A DNA stretch of 55,900 nucleotides from Pleurocapsa minor HA4230-MV1 (GCA_019359095.1 JAHHHZ010000004.1:1-55900), one strand, 5' to 3'; positions 25,234 to 34,096 are shown, numbered from the stretch's first letter. Numbers and translations: made by a program. The notes: a model not told the origin generated them from the letters alone.

Positions 25234-28094
25234 TTGGATTTATCACACCATTCCAGATTTTAGATTACCTAGAGCGCTTGAACGTAGTCAAAGAAACTTC
25301 AAATGAATACCATTGTACCTGTCCTGTCTGTGGAGATGGTGGGTTCAAAATCAACAAGAAAAACGGTTCGTACCAAGCGTTCAAGTGTGGCTGTGAAATT
25401 AAGGATATTCGGGAAGCGATAAGTCCATGGTCTGAAGCTTCTTCTCAAGGGTCAAGGGTAAGGGGGCAAAGGGACGAGGAGATAGGGAGACAAGGAGAAA
25501 GGGAGAAAATCAAGCTTGCCCAACTTAATGCCTCTGCTGAGAACGCGCCAAAGCCAGAGTTCTCGCCTATTCCAGAATGGTTAATCAAACAAGGAGTACC
25601 TGTTTCAGCAGTAGAAACCCGTTATTGGTACTCAAAAACTCAATGGGTAAGTAGATTTGAGTGGACAACAGAAGAGAGAAAAAAAGCCAAAACGATCAGA
25701 CAGGGGCATATTAAGTCCAATGGCTTAATCCAATGGAGTAAAGGCGCAAAGGATTGGAGAGCATACAAACTATCTGAAGCAGTTAAGCATTGCCAGGGAA
25801 AATGGGTCTTAGGTTTAGAAGGAGAAGGATGTGTCGAGACAGCCAGAGCGATCGCCTTGGCAGCAATAACATGGCAGGGGTCGAACTGGACACCCAAGGC
25901 AATTGTCAATGATTTGAGCGCCTTAAAAGACGCAAAAGCAGCAGGATTAGTTTATTTTCCCGATCATGATAAAGCGGGGCAGAAAAAAGCAGAATTAGTC
26001 AAATCAGCCTGTTTTAAAGTCAACTTACCATGTCTGATCATCTCGCCGACAGATGTATGGAGTGAAATGCCAGCTAAAGGAGATCTTACGGACTTTGTAG
26101 AGGTGCATCCGCATTTTAGTACTGATGAACTGATATCGAGATTAGAAAAAGCGATTGCTCAGGCGATAAAAGTCGAGTCCTTACAAAAATTAACGGCGGC
26201 TTTTGTGAATGAAGATTCATACACAAAACGCGCCTTAACATCAGAATCAGCGGAAGGCGATCAAGAAAAATCGCGGGAGTTACCGAACTGGTCACAGTCG
26301 GATTTGGCTCAGTGGTTAGCAGAGAAATATCGAAGTAAACTAGCCTGGAACGCAGAGCAACAGCAATGGTATCGTTACGGCGCGCAAACAGAGGGGATTT
26401 GGAGTATTGAACCAATTGAATTTGTCGGGCAGCTAGTCAAGTCAGAAGTAGAAGCGATCGCAATGGAAATTGCCCAAACAAGTAAAAATAAGAAAAAACC
26501 AAACTACAGTGTATCGATGCTCAATGGAGCGATCGCATTATTAAAAATGGATTTAGCCGTGAGAACCTGGGACGAAGCGAAAGGAGTATTGCCATTGCTC
26601 AATGGGGTATTAGACCTTGAAACAAGGAAACTTTTATCCCACAGCCCCTCCAACCGATTAACCTGGTGTCTGCCCTACGCCTATAATCCACTCCTAACTT
26701 GTGATCCGATTCAAGATTGGTTACTCGAAATGTGCAGGGGCGATCGCCAATTAATTGAATTGATGAGAGCCTATCTACTGGGAATCGTAACAGGTAGAAC
26801 TGACTGGCAGAAATACTTAGAACTAATCGGGCCAGGAGGAACAGGCAAGTCAACTTTAACCAGATTAGCGATCGCTTTGGTGGGGCAAGAAAATGTACAT
26901 ACCACTACCCTCAAGAAACTAGAAGGAGAAAAGTTTGAAACCGCCTCGATAGCAAGAAAACGCTTAGTCCTAATCAACGATTCAGAAAGATACGCAGGAG
27001 AGGTGGGTAAGCTTAAAAACCTCACAGGTCAGGATACTTTACCTTATGAAGTAAAGTACCAGCAGTCCAAAGGTGGATTCAATCCTGATGCCTTGGTAAT
27101 TGTTTCTACCAATGAAGTAATCCAAAGCAGTGATTACACATCGGGATTAGCAAGAAGAAGAATTTCAATCCCGATGCTCAAAGCGATTAAAAGCGATGCG
27201 CTCCGCGCTGGCTTCGCCAATCGCCAAAAGAATCTAATCGAATATCAGAATGGTGAGATGGTAGGGGAGTTTGTACCATACATTCCAGGATTACTTAATT
27301 GGGTATTATTGATGGATGAAGTTGAAGCTACCAGAATCATCAAAAACTACGAGACGGCAGTACCATCACTCTTGGCAATGAAGGCACAAACGTTAGTAGA
27401 AACTAATCCGATTGCCGACTGGTTAGATAGCAAAGTAGTTTATGACCATGCTGCCAAAACCAATGTTGGTGTAGCCAAAAGGGACAAAGATAACAATTCA
27501 GCCCAATGGTATTTAAATACTAACAAATGGTTATATGCCAGTTATGCCGAACATTGCCATGACACAGGTACTCGCGCACTTTCCTTACGCCGCTTTGTAA
27601 ATTTATTATCTGACTTGGGCAAAAATCAATTGGGGTTGGATATCGAGCGATCGCGCGATCGCTTTGGGTCATATTTCACTGGCTTAAAGATTCGCTCCGA
27701 AGAAGACGATAAGCCGCCTATGATTACGGGTGAGCAGAAATACCACAATATTCAGCCAGCCCGTAGCAACAATAATATAAATACAATACATAGAGTTTGG
27801 ACGATGGTGATAAATAAAGTAACTACTGCGATCGAGAGAATCATTGATGATGCTCTTGGTAGTAAATTAGAAACGGAAGTAGAAACAGAAACAAATCAAA
27901 AATCAAATCTAGATTTAGAGACAGAAAATGTTGAAGAAATTGCGGTAGGAGATCGCATAACTATTTCTGATTGTCCTGGGCATTGGAGTTGGGCCTCGCC
28001 GTTTAAGGTCACAGCAATAGAAGGAAATTGGGTAGCATTAGAGTTAGTAGACAATTTGATTGAGATGGGTCGGTTAGAAAAATGTCGAACTTAA
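25230..28094 (+). CDS. Primase-helicase of module A (zinc ribbon, TOPRIM, SF3 helicase; P4-type)
   Basis: 954 residues from GTG at 25230. This start is preferred to an upstream one because the same GTG follows the conserved leader in module B. Domains: CHC-type zinc ribbon (C29, C31, C34, C53, C55); DUF3854/TOPRIM-like region with GLEGEGCVETARA and VYFPDHDKAG; DUF5906/P4-type SF3 helicase with Walker A GPGGTGKST, LVLINDSERYAG, and the STNE...LARRR sensor/arginine region; then a variable linker and a conserved SH3-like tail (VGDRITISDCPGHWSWASPF). Such proteins start replication of plasmids and satellites. Two palindromic insertions sit in frame (26195-26234 and about 27199-27222). Confidence 0.87.
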   Translation: MIGFITPFQILDYLERLNVVKETSNEYHCTCPVCGDGGFKINKKNGSYQAFKCGCEIKDIREAISPWSEASSQGSRVRGQRDEEIGRQGEREKIKLAQLNASAENAPKPEFSPIPEWLIKQGVPVSAVETRYWYSKTQWVSRFEWTTEERKKAKTIRQGHIKSNGLIQWSKGAKDWRAYKLSEAVKHCQGKWVLGLEGEGCVETARAIALAAITWQGSNWTPKAIVNDLSALKDAKAAGLVYFPDHDKAGQKKAELVKSACFKVNLPCLIISPTDVWSEMPAKGDLTDFVEVHPHFSTDELISRLEKAIAQAIKVESLQKLTAAFVNEDSYTKRALTSESAEGDQEKSRELPNWSQSDLAQWLAEKYRSKLAWNAEQQQWYRYGAQTEGIWSIEPIEFVGQLVKSEVEAIAMEIAQTSKNKKKPNYSVSMLNGAIALLKMDLAVRTWDEAKGVLPLLNGVLDLETRKLLSHSPSNRLTWCLPYAYNPLLTCDPIQDWLLEMCRGDRQLIELMRAYLLGIVTGRTDWQKYLELIGPGGTGKSTLTRLAIALVGQENVHTTTLKKLEGEKFETASIARKRLVLINDSERYAGEVGKLKNLTGQDTLPYEVKYQQSKGGFNPDALVIVSTNEVIQSSDYTSGLARRRISIPMLKAIKSDALRAGFANRQKNLIEYQNGEMVGEFVPYIPGLLNWVLLMDEVEATRIIKNYETAVPSLLAMKAQTLVETNPIADWLDSKVVYDHAAKTNVGVAKRDKDNNSAQWYLNTNKWLYASYAEHCHDTGTRALSLRRFVNLLSDLGKNQLGLDIERSRDRFGSYFTGLKIRSEEDDKPPMITGEQKYHNIQPARSNNNINTIHRVWTMVINKVTTAIERIIDDALGSKLETEVETETNQKSNLDLETENVEEIAVGDRITISDCPGHWSWASPFKVTAIEGNWVALELVDNLIEMGRLEKCRT
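26195..26234. repeat. 40-bp palindrome, family copy 3 (inside primase A)
   Basis: GGCGGCTTTTG, stem TGAATGAAGATTCATACA, CAAAACGCGCC. It is translated as AAFVNEDSYTKRAL in the linker between the TOPRIM and helicase parts, where primase B has unrelated E/Q-rich sequence. TTAA occurs on both sides (ATTAAC and TTAACA). Confidence 0.8.
27194..27222. repeat. 24-bp palindromic insertion splitting a HIP1 site in primase A
   Basis: Primase B and fragment C read GCGATCGCC here. Primase A reads GCGAT, then GCGCTCCGCGCTGGCTTCGC plus CAAT, then CGCC. The added 24 bp encode ALRAGFAN between K-S-D and R-Q-K-N-L. The insert is a copy of a dispersed cyanobacterial palindrome (GCGCTCC...GGCTTCGCC). Confidence 0.75.
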
Positions 28095-28153
28095 AAAAGA
28101 AGAAAAAAGCTCAAGAATTATCCCACCTAATGGTAATTATAGATGTTCTGATT

Positions 28154-28246
28154 GTGACAGCATTTTTCAAAACTACTGAAAAAAAAGACTGAAAAAAAAA
28201 TTCGGTAATAATGATTTCTGGAGGTAGTTTTAAATTTTGCCGTCAC
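28154..28246 (+). mobile_element. MITE copy 2 (93 bp)
   Basis: Left end GTGACAGCATTTTTCAAAAC, right end AATTTTGCCGTCAC; A-rich core with no ORF. The right end stops one base before an ATG in frame with mntA. The 14 bp TAATTATAGATGTT just upstream also precede the copy at 55496. Confidence 0.75.
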
Positions 28247-28313
28247 CATGATCCAGAATATGTATAATCAATCTTTATTTAAGAAACATACCAATACATT
28301 ACAAAAGATTAGG

Positions 28314-28646
28314 ATGAAATTGACCAATATAAAATTCCCAATCAAACAGATCGAAGAATTTTGCGATCGCTGGCAAATTATTGAATTTGCTTTGTTTGGT
28401 TCTGTTCTTCGTGTTGATTTCCGTCCTGATAGCGATATCGACGTGATGGTGCAATTCCATTCAGATGCTCATCCTACCCTGTTCGACTTAGCAGATATGG
28501 AAAATGAACTAAAGGTAATTTTTCAGCGAGACGTAGACTTAGTAACTCGCAAAGGTATTACAGGTAGTCGAAATTATCTGCGTCGTAATAATATTCTTGA
28601 CTCTGCTCAAATTATCTATGCCAAAAGATCCCCAATTTCTACTTGA
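28314..28646 (+). CDS. mntA: MntA-type minimal nucleotidyltransferase (antitoxin)
   Basis: 110 residues from ATG at 28314; an in-frame ATG at 28248, just after the MITE, would add 22 residues not typical of the family. The nucleotidyltransferase signature G-S-V-L-R-x-D-F-R-P-D-S-D-I-D-V (GSx10DxD) is intact. MntA enzymes neutralise HepT by AMPylating a tyrosine near its active site. The stop overlaps the hepT start by 29 nt, as usual for this pair. The pair sits between primase A and a duplicated primase 3' fragment, so it may stabilise the element. Confidence 0.9.
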   Translation: MKLTNIKFPIKQIEEFCDRWQIIEFALFGSVLRVDFRPDSDIDVMVQFHSDAHPTLFDLADMENELKVIFQRDVDLVTRKGITGSRNYLRRNNILDSAQIIYAKRSPIST

Positions 28647-28956
28647 TATGCTGCTCTCTGCCAAAATTGCTGTTGAATACGTAGCAGGGCGATCGCGAGA
28701 GGATTTGATAAGCGATCTTCAACTTCAGGATGCTGTGATTCGACGATTTTTAATTATTGGAGAAGCAGCAAGACGTGTTTCTGAAGAAACCAAACAAAAC
28801 TTACCGAAAGTTCCCTGGACAGCTATTAACGGAATGCGTAATCGGTTGGTTCATGAATATGATGATATCGATCTTGATGTTATTTGGGATACCTTGATTA
28901 AGAGTCTGCCTATTTTGATTAAAGAACTAGAGAATGTTGTTTTACTGGAAGAATAG
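28618..28956 (+). CDS. hepT: HepT-type HEPN ribonuclease (toxin)
   Basis: 112 residues from ATG at 28618 (MPKDPQFLLDML). An all-helical HEPN domain with the Rx4H motif and following Tyr in MRNRLVHEYDDID, the site targeted by MntA AMPylation. Activity: RNA cleavage when not inhibited. Its TAG stop (28954-28956) is followed without a gap and in the same frame by CTC AAA AAC CTC, the coding frame of a primase C-terminus, so read-through of a single stop would fuse the two. Confidence 0.9.
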   Translation: MPKDPQFLLDMLLSAKIAVEYVAGRSREDLISDLQLQDAVIRRFLIIGEAARRVSEETKQNLPKVPWTAINGMRNRLVHEYDDIDLDVIWDTLIKSLPILIKELENVVLLEE

Positions 28957-30072
28957 CTCAAAAACCTCACAGGTCAAGATACCCTGCCTTATGAAGTAAA
29001 GTACCAGCAATCCAAAGGCGGATTTAATCCTGATGCTTTAGTAATTGTTTCTACCAATGAAGTAATCCAAAGCAGCGATTACACATCAGGATTAGCAAGA
29101 AGAAGAATCTCCATTCCCATGCTAAATCTAATCAAAAGCGATCGCCAGAAGAACCTGATTGAGCATCAGAATGGGGAATTGCTTGGGGAGTTCGTACCAT
29201 ACATACCAGGGTTACTTAATTGGGTACTGGCAATGGATGAAGTTGAAGCCACCAGAATAGTTAAAAACTATGAGACGGCAGTACCATCGCTCTTGGCCAT
29301 GAAGGCACAAACGTTAGTAGAAACCAATCCCATTGCCGACTGGTTAGATAGCAAAGTAGTTTATGACCATGCTGCCAAAACTAATGTTGGTGTAGCCAAA
29401 CGAAACAAAGACAACAATTCAGACCAATGGTACTTAAATACCAATAAATGGTTGTATGCTAGTTATGCCGAACATTGTCATGACACAGGTACTCGTGCGC
29501 TTTCCTTGCGTCGCTTTGTGAATTTATTATCTGACCTAGCTAAAAATCAATTGGGATTGGATATCGAGCGATCGCGCGATCGCTTTGGCTCTTATTTCAC
29601 TGGCTTAAAGATTCGCACCGAAGAAGATGACAAACCGCCTATGATTACGGGTGAGAAAAATTTATCCTTAGTTCAAAATAGTCAACCAGCCAATCTTAAT
29701 AATACCAATGTCGTGAATAGAATTTGGACAATGGTGATGGATAAAGTAACGACGGCGATTGAAAGAATTATTGATGATGGTCTTAGCAATGAATCAAATG
29801 ATTCACAAGAAATTGAACAAGAACAAGACAAATTAACCGTGGCGCGTTCTAGGTGGAAAGTTTCTCACCCAGAAGCCGCCACCACTAAGACTGAGATAGA
29901 AGCAGAAAATAATCAAGAAATAGCGGTAGGCGATCGCGTAACCATTTCTGATTGTCCAGGTCATTGGAGTTGGGCCTCGCCATTTACCGTTCGAGCAATA
30001 GAATCGAATTTGGTAGCATTAGAGTTAGTGGACGAGTTAATTGAAATGAGTCGGCTAAAAAAGTGCTGTTGA
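28957..30072 (+). pseudogene. Primase-helicase C-terminal fragment (copy C)
   Basis: Open frame of 371 codons matching primases A and B from LKNLTGQDTLPYEVKY to the SH3-like tail. It lacks the zinc ribbon, TOPRIM and Walker A, and has no proper start. Its body is closest to primase A (VVYDHAAKTNVGVAKR), but the 3' flank (GTGCTGTTGAGCAAACTATC) matches the region before 54906 in module B. It carries a 40-bp palindrome at 29841-29880 in the linker. Most likely a leftover of recombination between element copies. Confidence 0.85.
29841..29880. repeat. 40-bp palindrome, family copy 4 (inside primase fragment C)
   Basis: GGCGCGTTCT, stem AGGTGGAAAGTTTCTCACCC with mismatches, AGAAGCCGCC. It is translated within VARSRWKVSHPEAAT. 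This copy has drifted from the consensus. Confidence 0.65.
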
Positions 30073-30087
30073 GCAAACTATCAAACA

Positions 30088-30192
30088 ATGGGCGAAGCCA
30101 AAAGAAGAAAACAACAAGGAACCAAATCGATTAATCAAGCCATAGTAGTCAAAATAGAAAAGTCGAAGACGACCGAAATTAAAAGCTATTAG
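30088..30192 (+). pseudogene. 5' remnant of the MGEARRRK gene
   Basis: 34 codons beginning MGEAKRRKQQGTKSINQA, matching the first 30 or so residues of the gene at 54906-55340, then ending in unrelated sequence and TAG. The preceding 20 bp also match module B. The following 30193-30435 holds no gene that I can support. Confidence 0.7.
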
Positions 30193-30435
30193 CCTTTAGC
30201 TTTATCAAACGGTAAGTTTGGAGGCAATTTTAGGATTATCGCCCCCATATTCTCCGCAACAAGCTTACTCCATTTCGATTTTTTTCATCTTCTTTTACAG
30301 ACGTTTCCTTGCCAAATTGATGAATTGGCATACAAGGACTATATACAACTTTCGCTCTACCGTTGGAAACAAAGTTTTTCTTCATGACACTTTCAAAGAC
30401 TAATTTTTCTACATACTAGCGTTTTTATCTCTACA

Positions 30436-30866
30436 AAGGGTTGTCGATTTGTCACCTTGCTTGGTGATTTGGGCAAGAATCAATTGGGTTTAGATATCAG
30501 GAGAGAGCGCGATTGGCGAAGCCAGCGCGCGACGCGAAGCTATATGCGAAGCGGTATCCTTTAGGAGTCCTTTAGGGGAGCGCATCGCTTTGGGTCATAT
30601 TTTGCGGGGCTAAAGATTCGAGATGTCAATGACACTTCACCACCACTAATTACGGAAAACTCTGAAGCAGGGTATGAGCTAGACGAGGATAAGTCTGTTA
30701 TCACAATAGGGGATTGTGTGACGGTAGAAGATGCGCCTAGCTATTGGTCGTGGGCGAGTCCTTTTAAAGTAGAAGCGATTGATGGAGAAATGGCAAAGCT
30801 TCAAATGGTGAGTGAATTAATAGAAATTAGTCGGTTGCAAAAATGCTTCAATACAGACTTAAAATG
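30436..30866 (+). pseudogene. Primase C-terminal fragment (copy D) with a repeat insertion
   Basis: RFVTLLGDLGKNQLGLDIRR matches primase B. After R-E-R-D the frame is broken by about 75 bp of palindromic repeat (30508-30582: TGGCGAAGCCAGCGCGCG..., GCGAAGCGGTATCCTTTAGG...). Then RFGSYFAGLKIRD and the SH3-like tail (IGDCVTVEDAPSYWSWASPF, ISRLQKC) resume. The insertion again splits a CGATCGC-type site. The final TGA overlaps the ATG of the small gene at 30864. Confidence 0.8.
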
Positions 30867-31037
30867 ATGATGGCTATAGAGGGCTGTATCTTAGCGATCT
30901 ACTATTCACCAGCAAAATGTTATCAGTTTTCAATTATTGATGACTTTAATTGCGTCTACGATTATTCTGATATTTTTTACAGTTTAGAGGCAGCAGAAAT
31001 TAAAGGAAGAGAAGCAGTTAAAGAACTCTGGTGCTAA
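30864..31037 (+). CDS. Small conserved module protein (about 57 residues)
   Basis: 57 residues from ATG at 30864, which overlaps the TGA of primase fragment D (ATGA). IEGCILAIYYSPAKCYQFSIIDD and SDIFYSLEAAEIKGREAV match the protein at 54463-54645 (YLLMVYFSPRKCYQFLVVDE, EEIFYTVAAARAEG). Both sit just after a primase gene, so this is the primase-following gene of the element. Function unknown; no motif recognised. Confidence 0.7.
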   Translation: MMMAIEGCILAIYYSPAKCYQFSIIDDFNCVYDYSDIFYSLEAAEIKGREAVKELWC

Positions 31038-31069
31038 TCATGAGTCATGGTCATTATGACTCATGATTA
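31035..31069. terminator. Perfect 14-bp stem hairpin after the small gene
   Basis: TAATCATGAGTCAT, loop GGTCATT, ATGACTCATGATTA. It starts at the stop codon of the gene at 30864 and lies between converging genes, so a bidirectional terminator is likely although there is no T-run. Confidence 0.5.
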
Positions 31070-31168
31070 TGTTATCATCTGCAATCGCTTCATAAACGCA
31101 GGTAATAATTGAATTGAGAACGAACATCGGGAACAAGGATAATGAAGAGGAATCGGGGATAAAAGAGA

Positions 31169-32320
31169 CTAGAGAGAGATTTTTTGCCAAGCTAAATCTA
31201 GGATATGAAGAGGATAAGCAGGATAACCATCTTGGATAGTAGTTTTAATGTCCAACTGTTTGGCTAATTTCCTGGTCAGTTCTAAAAAATACAAAAAGTC
31301 ATCGCGTTCGAGCCATTTTCTTCTTAGTTTGAGGTATTGACCGCAGTTGAAACAAAAAGTTTCAGCTTTTGTTTGTTGATGCTTCTGCTGCTTCGATTTG
31401 TGATCGTGTGGGGATTGCTCAAAATTGCTATGGTAGTCGCAGTAGATAAATTTATGTTTCCAAAGTGGTCTAGGGGAGGTCACCATCAAAGTCCAAGGAT
31501 TCACACTCAGTTGGTTTTGTGAATCATGAGATTTGTTTTGGAAATGATTCTTGAGATTACTGAGCAAATCATTTTTACGTTCAAACTGATTGTAAGCGAC
31601 CGCTTCATATTCACTCATAGTCCACAAATCGTTTTTGGTCAGGCTATTTAAGTTGAGTTGATCGAGGATATAAAAGAAATTGTGATGAATAGCCGTTACC
31701 TTTTCTCTAAAGGTACATTGCTGACGGAAAACGATTTCTAGCTCGGTATCAAAATAACCATAGTAACAACGCTTAAAAAGCCGAAAATTAACATTTAGGT
31801 CTCTTTCAAAGGTGTTAAAGTCACCAAACATTTTCCAGTAACTAGTGGGAACATGACTGAGTAAAGTTTCAAAATCCAATTCAACTTTGGGGGGCTTCGG
31901 CTGTTGATAACTACTTTGGCGTTGAGATTGGTTTTGATTGGAAGCAGCCCAATCAGTCCAGTTATATTTAGCCGAGCCAGAGCGAGAATTGGACTGAGTG
32001 TAAGCTTCTGTGTGCGATCGCGATTGATGATTAGTTTTCCAAGGGGAGGTAGCTGTTGCCATGCCATCTTTGGCATTAATAATTGTCTGGGCGATTTGTG
32101 TAGCTAAATGTGAATCTAAATCACTAATATCTGGGTGAAAAACTTTGAGTAGAGATAAATACTTTTTCCTGTCTAAAGTCGGGTTAACAAAAATACCGCG
32201 ATTGAAAGATTTGATGGCATTGAAACCTTTTTCCTCTGTGCCATCATCAAACTGAATACATTGTATTTGTTCTACATTAATGGCGATAATAATTTGCTTA
32301 CCCAGATAAGTCCACATCAA
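31169..32320 (-). CDS. J-domain-like protein with C-terminal zinc pair
   Basis: 383 residues. RKKYLSLLKVFHPDISDLDS with HPD at 62-64, followed by a helix (ATQIAQTIINAKDG), fits helices II and III of a J domain, the part that stimulates Hsp70 (DnaK). Helix I is unclear. A low-complexity S/N/Q-rich linker (about 90-150) follows, then a globular region and FCFNCGQ near 330, a single Cys pair. Phage and plasmid J-like proteins recruit host DnaK for replication or assembly. It is the last gene of the leftward set of module C. The J-domain call rests on the HPD context; the rest is unrecognised. Confidence 0.55.
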   Translation of the reverse strand: MMWTYLGKQIIIAINVEQIQCIQFDDGTEEKGFNAIKSFNRGIFVNPTLDRKKYLSLLKVFHPDISDLDSHLATQIAQTIINAKDGMATATSPWKTNHQSRSHTEAYTQSNSRSGSAKYNWTDWAASNQNQSQRQSSYQQPKPPKVELDFETLLSHVPTSYWKMFGDFNTFERDLNVNFRLFKRCYYGYFDTELEIVFRQQCTFREKVTAIHHNFFYILDQLNLNSLTKNDLWTMSEYEAVAYNQFERKNDLLSNLKNHFQNKSHDSQNQLSVNPWTLMVTSPRPLWKHKFIYCDYHSNFEQSPHDHKSKQQKHQQTKAETFCFNCGQYLKLRRKWLERDDFLYFLELTRKLAKQLDIKTTIQDGYPAYPLHILDLAWQKISL

Positions 32321-32357
32321 TCTGCAATTATTAGTGGTGAATAAATTTGTTAGTGAC

Positions 32358-32864
32358 TCAATCTAACTGATGAATAGCTATTGGTAAATATTTAGGCAAG
32401 TCTACCTTGACTCGATTAGAGATTAGGCGTAACTGCCCTAGTCCTTTAGGGTAATTGTGGGCATTGAAGCGGTAGCTCAATAAATCTTGAGCTAGAAAAT
32501 ATGACCACAGAATTTCTGCTTCGGTTTTTTGACTAATCTCGATTAAATGTTGACGTTGGCAGTCAAAAAATCGAGTATATAACTTCAAACATCTGTCAAA
32601 AGCAGATTCTCTGATGATGAGGACAAATCGAGAATTGAGAGACGATTGTAAACAGTAGCGAAGATCTTGCCAGTTAAAAAGCAGTTGCTTATGAGTTCTA
32701 AATTTAGAGCCGACTAAATTAGAACCATCATAAAATTCAATTTTGTAGCCATGTTTAGTCGGAGTAATATATCTGTACATAAAGGGGTCTGGAGCCGTAA
32801 AAGATGTTTCGTTTTTGTTTTTCTTACAAAACAAAGCAAGATAAATTCGATTGAAAAATTGCAT
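32358..32864 (-). CDS. Hypothetical protein of module C
   Basis: 168 residues, with a good start at 32864. No family recognised. Features: basic N-terminus with CKKNKNE, aromatic-rich middle (YRYITPTKHGYKIEFYDGSN), FNWQDLRYCLQ, and an end KVDLPKYLPIAIHQLD. No signal or transmembrane helix stands out. It lies 37 bp downstream of nothing on this strand but upstream of the J-domain gene, probably co-transcribed with it and the DprA-like gene. Confidence 0.6.
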   Translation of the reverse strand: MQFFNRIYLALFCKKNKNETSFTAPDPFMYRYITPTKHGYKIEFYDGSNLVGSKFRTHKQLLFNWQDLRYCLQSSLNSRFVLIIRESAFDRCLKLYTRFFDCQRQHLIEISQKTEAEILWSYFLAQDLLSYRFNAHNYPKGLGQLRLISNRVKVDLPKYLPIAIHQLD

Positions 32865-32905
32865 GTTGTCTTCTCTTTTTACTCCACTCTTTTATATCTA
32901 GGTAA

Positions 32906-33652
32906 TTAATTCAGGCTAGCTAAAGCATGAATATATTGATTACGGCCCATCGCGTTATCGATCTTAAAACCAGCATCAGGATCTAGGGCTGAGATTAGAG
33001 TTAATCTCCCTTGAGGAATTCCTCTGCGATAATTCTTGGCTACTGCTGATGTGGCTAAACCATCAGCCATCACACCGACAACTGTTCCACCAGCTTCAAT
33101 TGTACCTAACATCAAAGCCCGATCTACCCCTCTTGTACCACCAACAATTATTTGGCTCTTTTGTTGAACACAAGTTTTAATCAGTTTCTGAGTATATTCT
33201 AATCCTGCATCATCTAGATTGCGAGAACCAACAATTGCTAATCCTCCTTGATCGAGCAAGTTTTTGTTACCCACACCATAAAGAATAGCGGGAGCTTGAT
33301 CTTTTAGTTTTTGTTTCAAGCACTTAGGATATTCAGCATCGCCTCTGCTCAAGATCCATAATCCTTGATTTGTCCATTTTTCCACCGCTAAACTCAACAT
33401 CACACCACGTTTTAATAAAGCCAAGATGCGGTGAGATTCTAGCTGATTAATTGTCAACTGAAGAAGTTTATCTTGAATTATTGAATCAAATAAATCTTGA
33501 GGAGTCAAATCATTATCTTTTAACCAAATTACTAGACTATTATATTCTCTTAAGGTTAAAGGTTTTGGCACAGTTGTACGCGACAAACCAAAACTGGCAC
33601 ATAAGAGTAATATTGCCTGAGTATCAAGGGAAAAAATGTGATTTGTCATCAT
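32906..33652 (-). CDS. DprA/Smf-like Rossmann protein, C-terminus short
   Basis: 248 residues from ATG at 33652, overlapping the upstream gene by 29 nt. After a helical N-terminus, ILSRGDAEYPKCLKQKL, APAILYGVGNKNLL, LAIVGSRNLDDAGLEYT, IIVGGTRGVDRALMLGTIEAGG and VVGVMADGL are the hallmark segments of DprA (GSR, sGxArGID, Gxd). The protein ends at GRNQYIHALASLN, exactly where DprA continues with the VVE-A segment and the SG-TA-R sequence, so the last part is missing. DprA loads RecA on incoming ssDNA; DprA-like proteins also occur in defence loci. Here it belongs to an element module; function is uncertain. Confidence 0.75.
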   Translation of the reverse strand: MMTNHIFSLDTQAILLLCASFGLSRTTVPKPLTLREYNSLVIWLKDNDLTPQDLFDSIIQDKLLQLTINQLESHRILALLKRGVMLSLAVEKWTNQGLWILSRGDAEYPKCLKQKLKDQAPAILYGVGNKNLLDQGGLAIVGSRNLDDAGLEYTQKLIKTCVQQKSQIIVGGTRGVDRALMLGTIEAGGTVVGVMADGLATSAVAKNYRRGIPQGRLTLISALDPDAGFKIDNAMGRNQYIHALASLN

Positions 33653-33962
33653 TTTCAACATATATAAACTCAATTTGACTAAGACTATATTTGCCTAATT
33701 TATAATTAGAATTATGCCAAAATACTTGTTTAGTGCCTGATACTAAACATATACCAGCTTGAGAAAAGTAAACTATACTACGTAAACGTTGAACGGTCAT
33801 ATGTTTGGATACTTTTGGGAGAAATTCTGACGCATCCATTAGCACTGACTTTCTTGACCAATCTTGCCAAAGACTGTGTTGTTTTTTATAAATGTTGATT
33901 GCTGTTTCAATTGCCAGCAAATCATTTAAAAGTAAGATAGATGTTTGATTCATGGCATCCAT
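33624..33962 (-). CDS. Hypothetical protein of module C
   Basis: 112 residues. No family recognised. A helical N-terminal half (LLNDLLAIETAINIYKKQ) is followed by SEFLPKVSKHMTVQRLRS and a beta-rich part (CLVSGTKQVFWHNSNYKLG). The reading frame overlaps the DprA-like start, indicating coupled translation. Confidence 0.55.
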   Translation of the reverse strand: MDAMNQTSILLLNDLLAIETAINIYKKQHSLWQDWSRKSVLMDASEFLPKVSKHMTVQRLRSIVYFSQAGICLVSGTKQVFWHNSNYKLGKYSLSQIEFIYVENDDKSHFFP

Positions 33963-34096
33963 TTGTCGAGCCTGATAATCTAGAAAAGCACTACCTAACC
34001 TACCTGTTTAAGCTTTTAAATATTGAGGAGGATTAGACAGCTTTTGTAAATAATCCATAACAATCGGTGGTGTATTTTTCATCTTACAAAGAAAGT

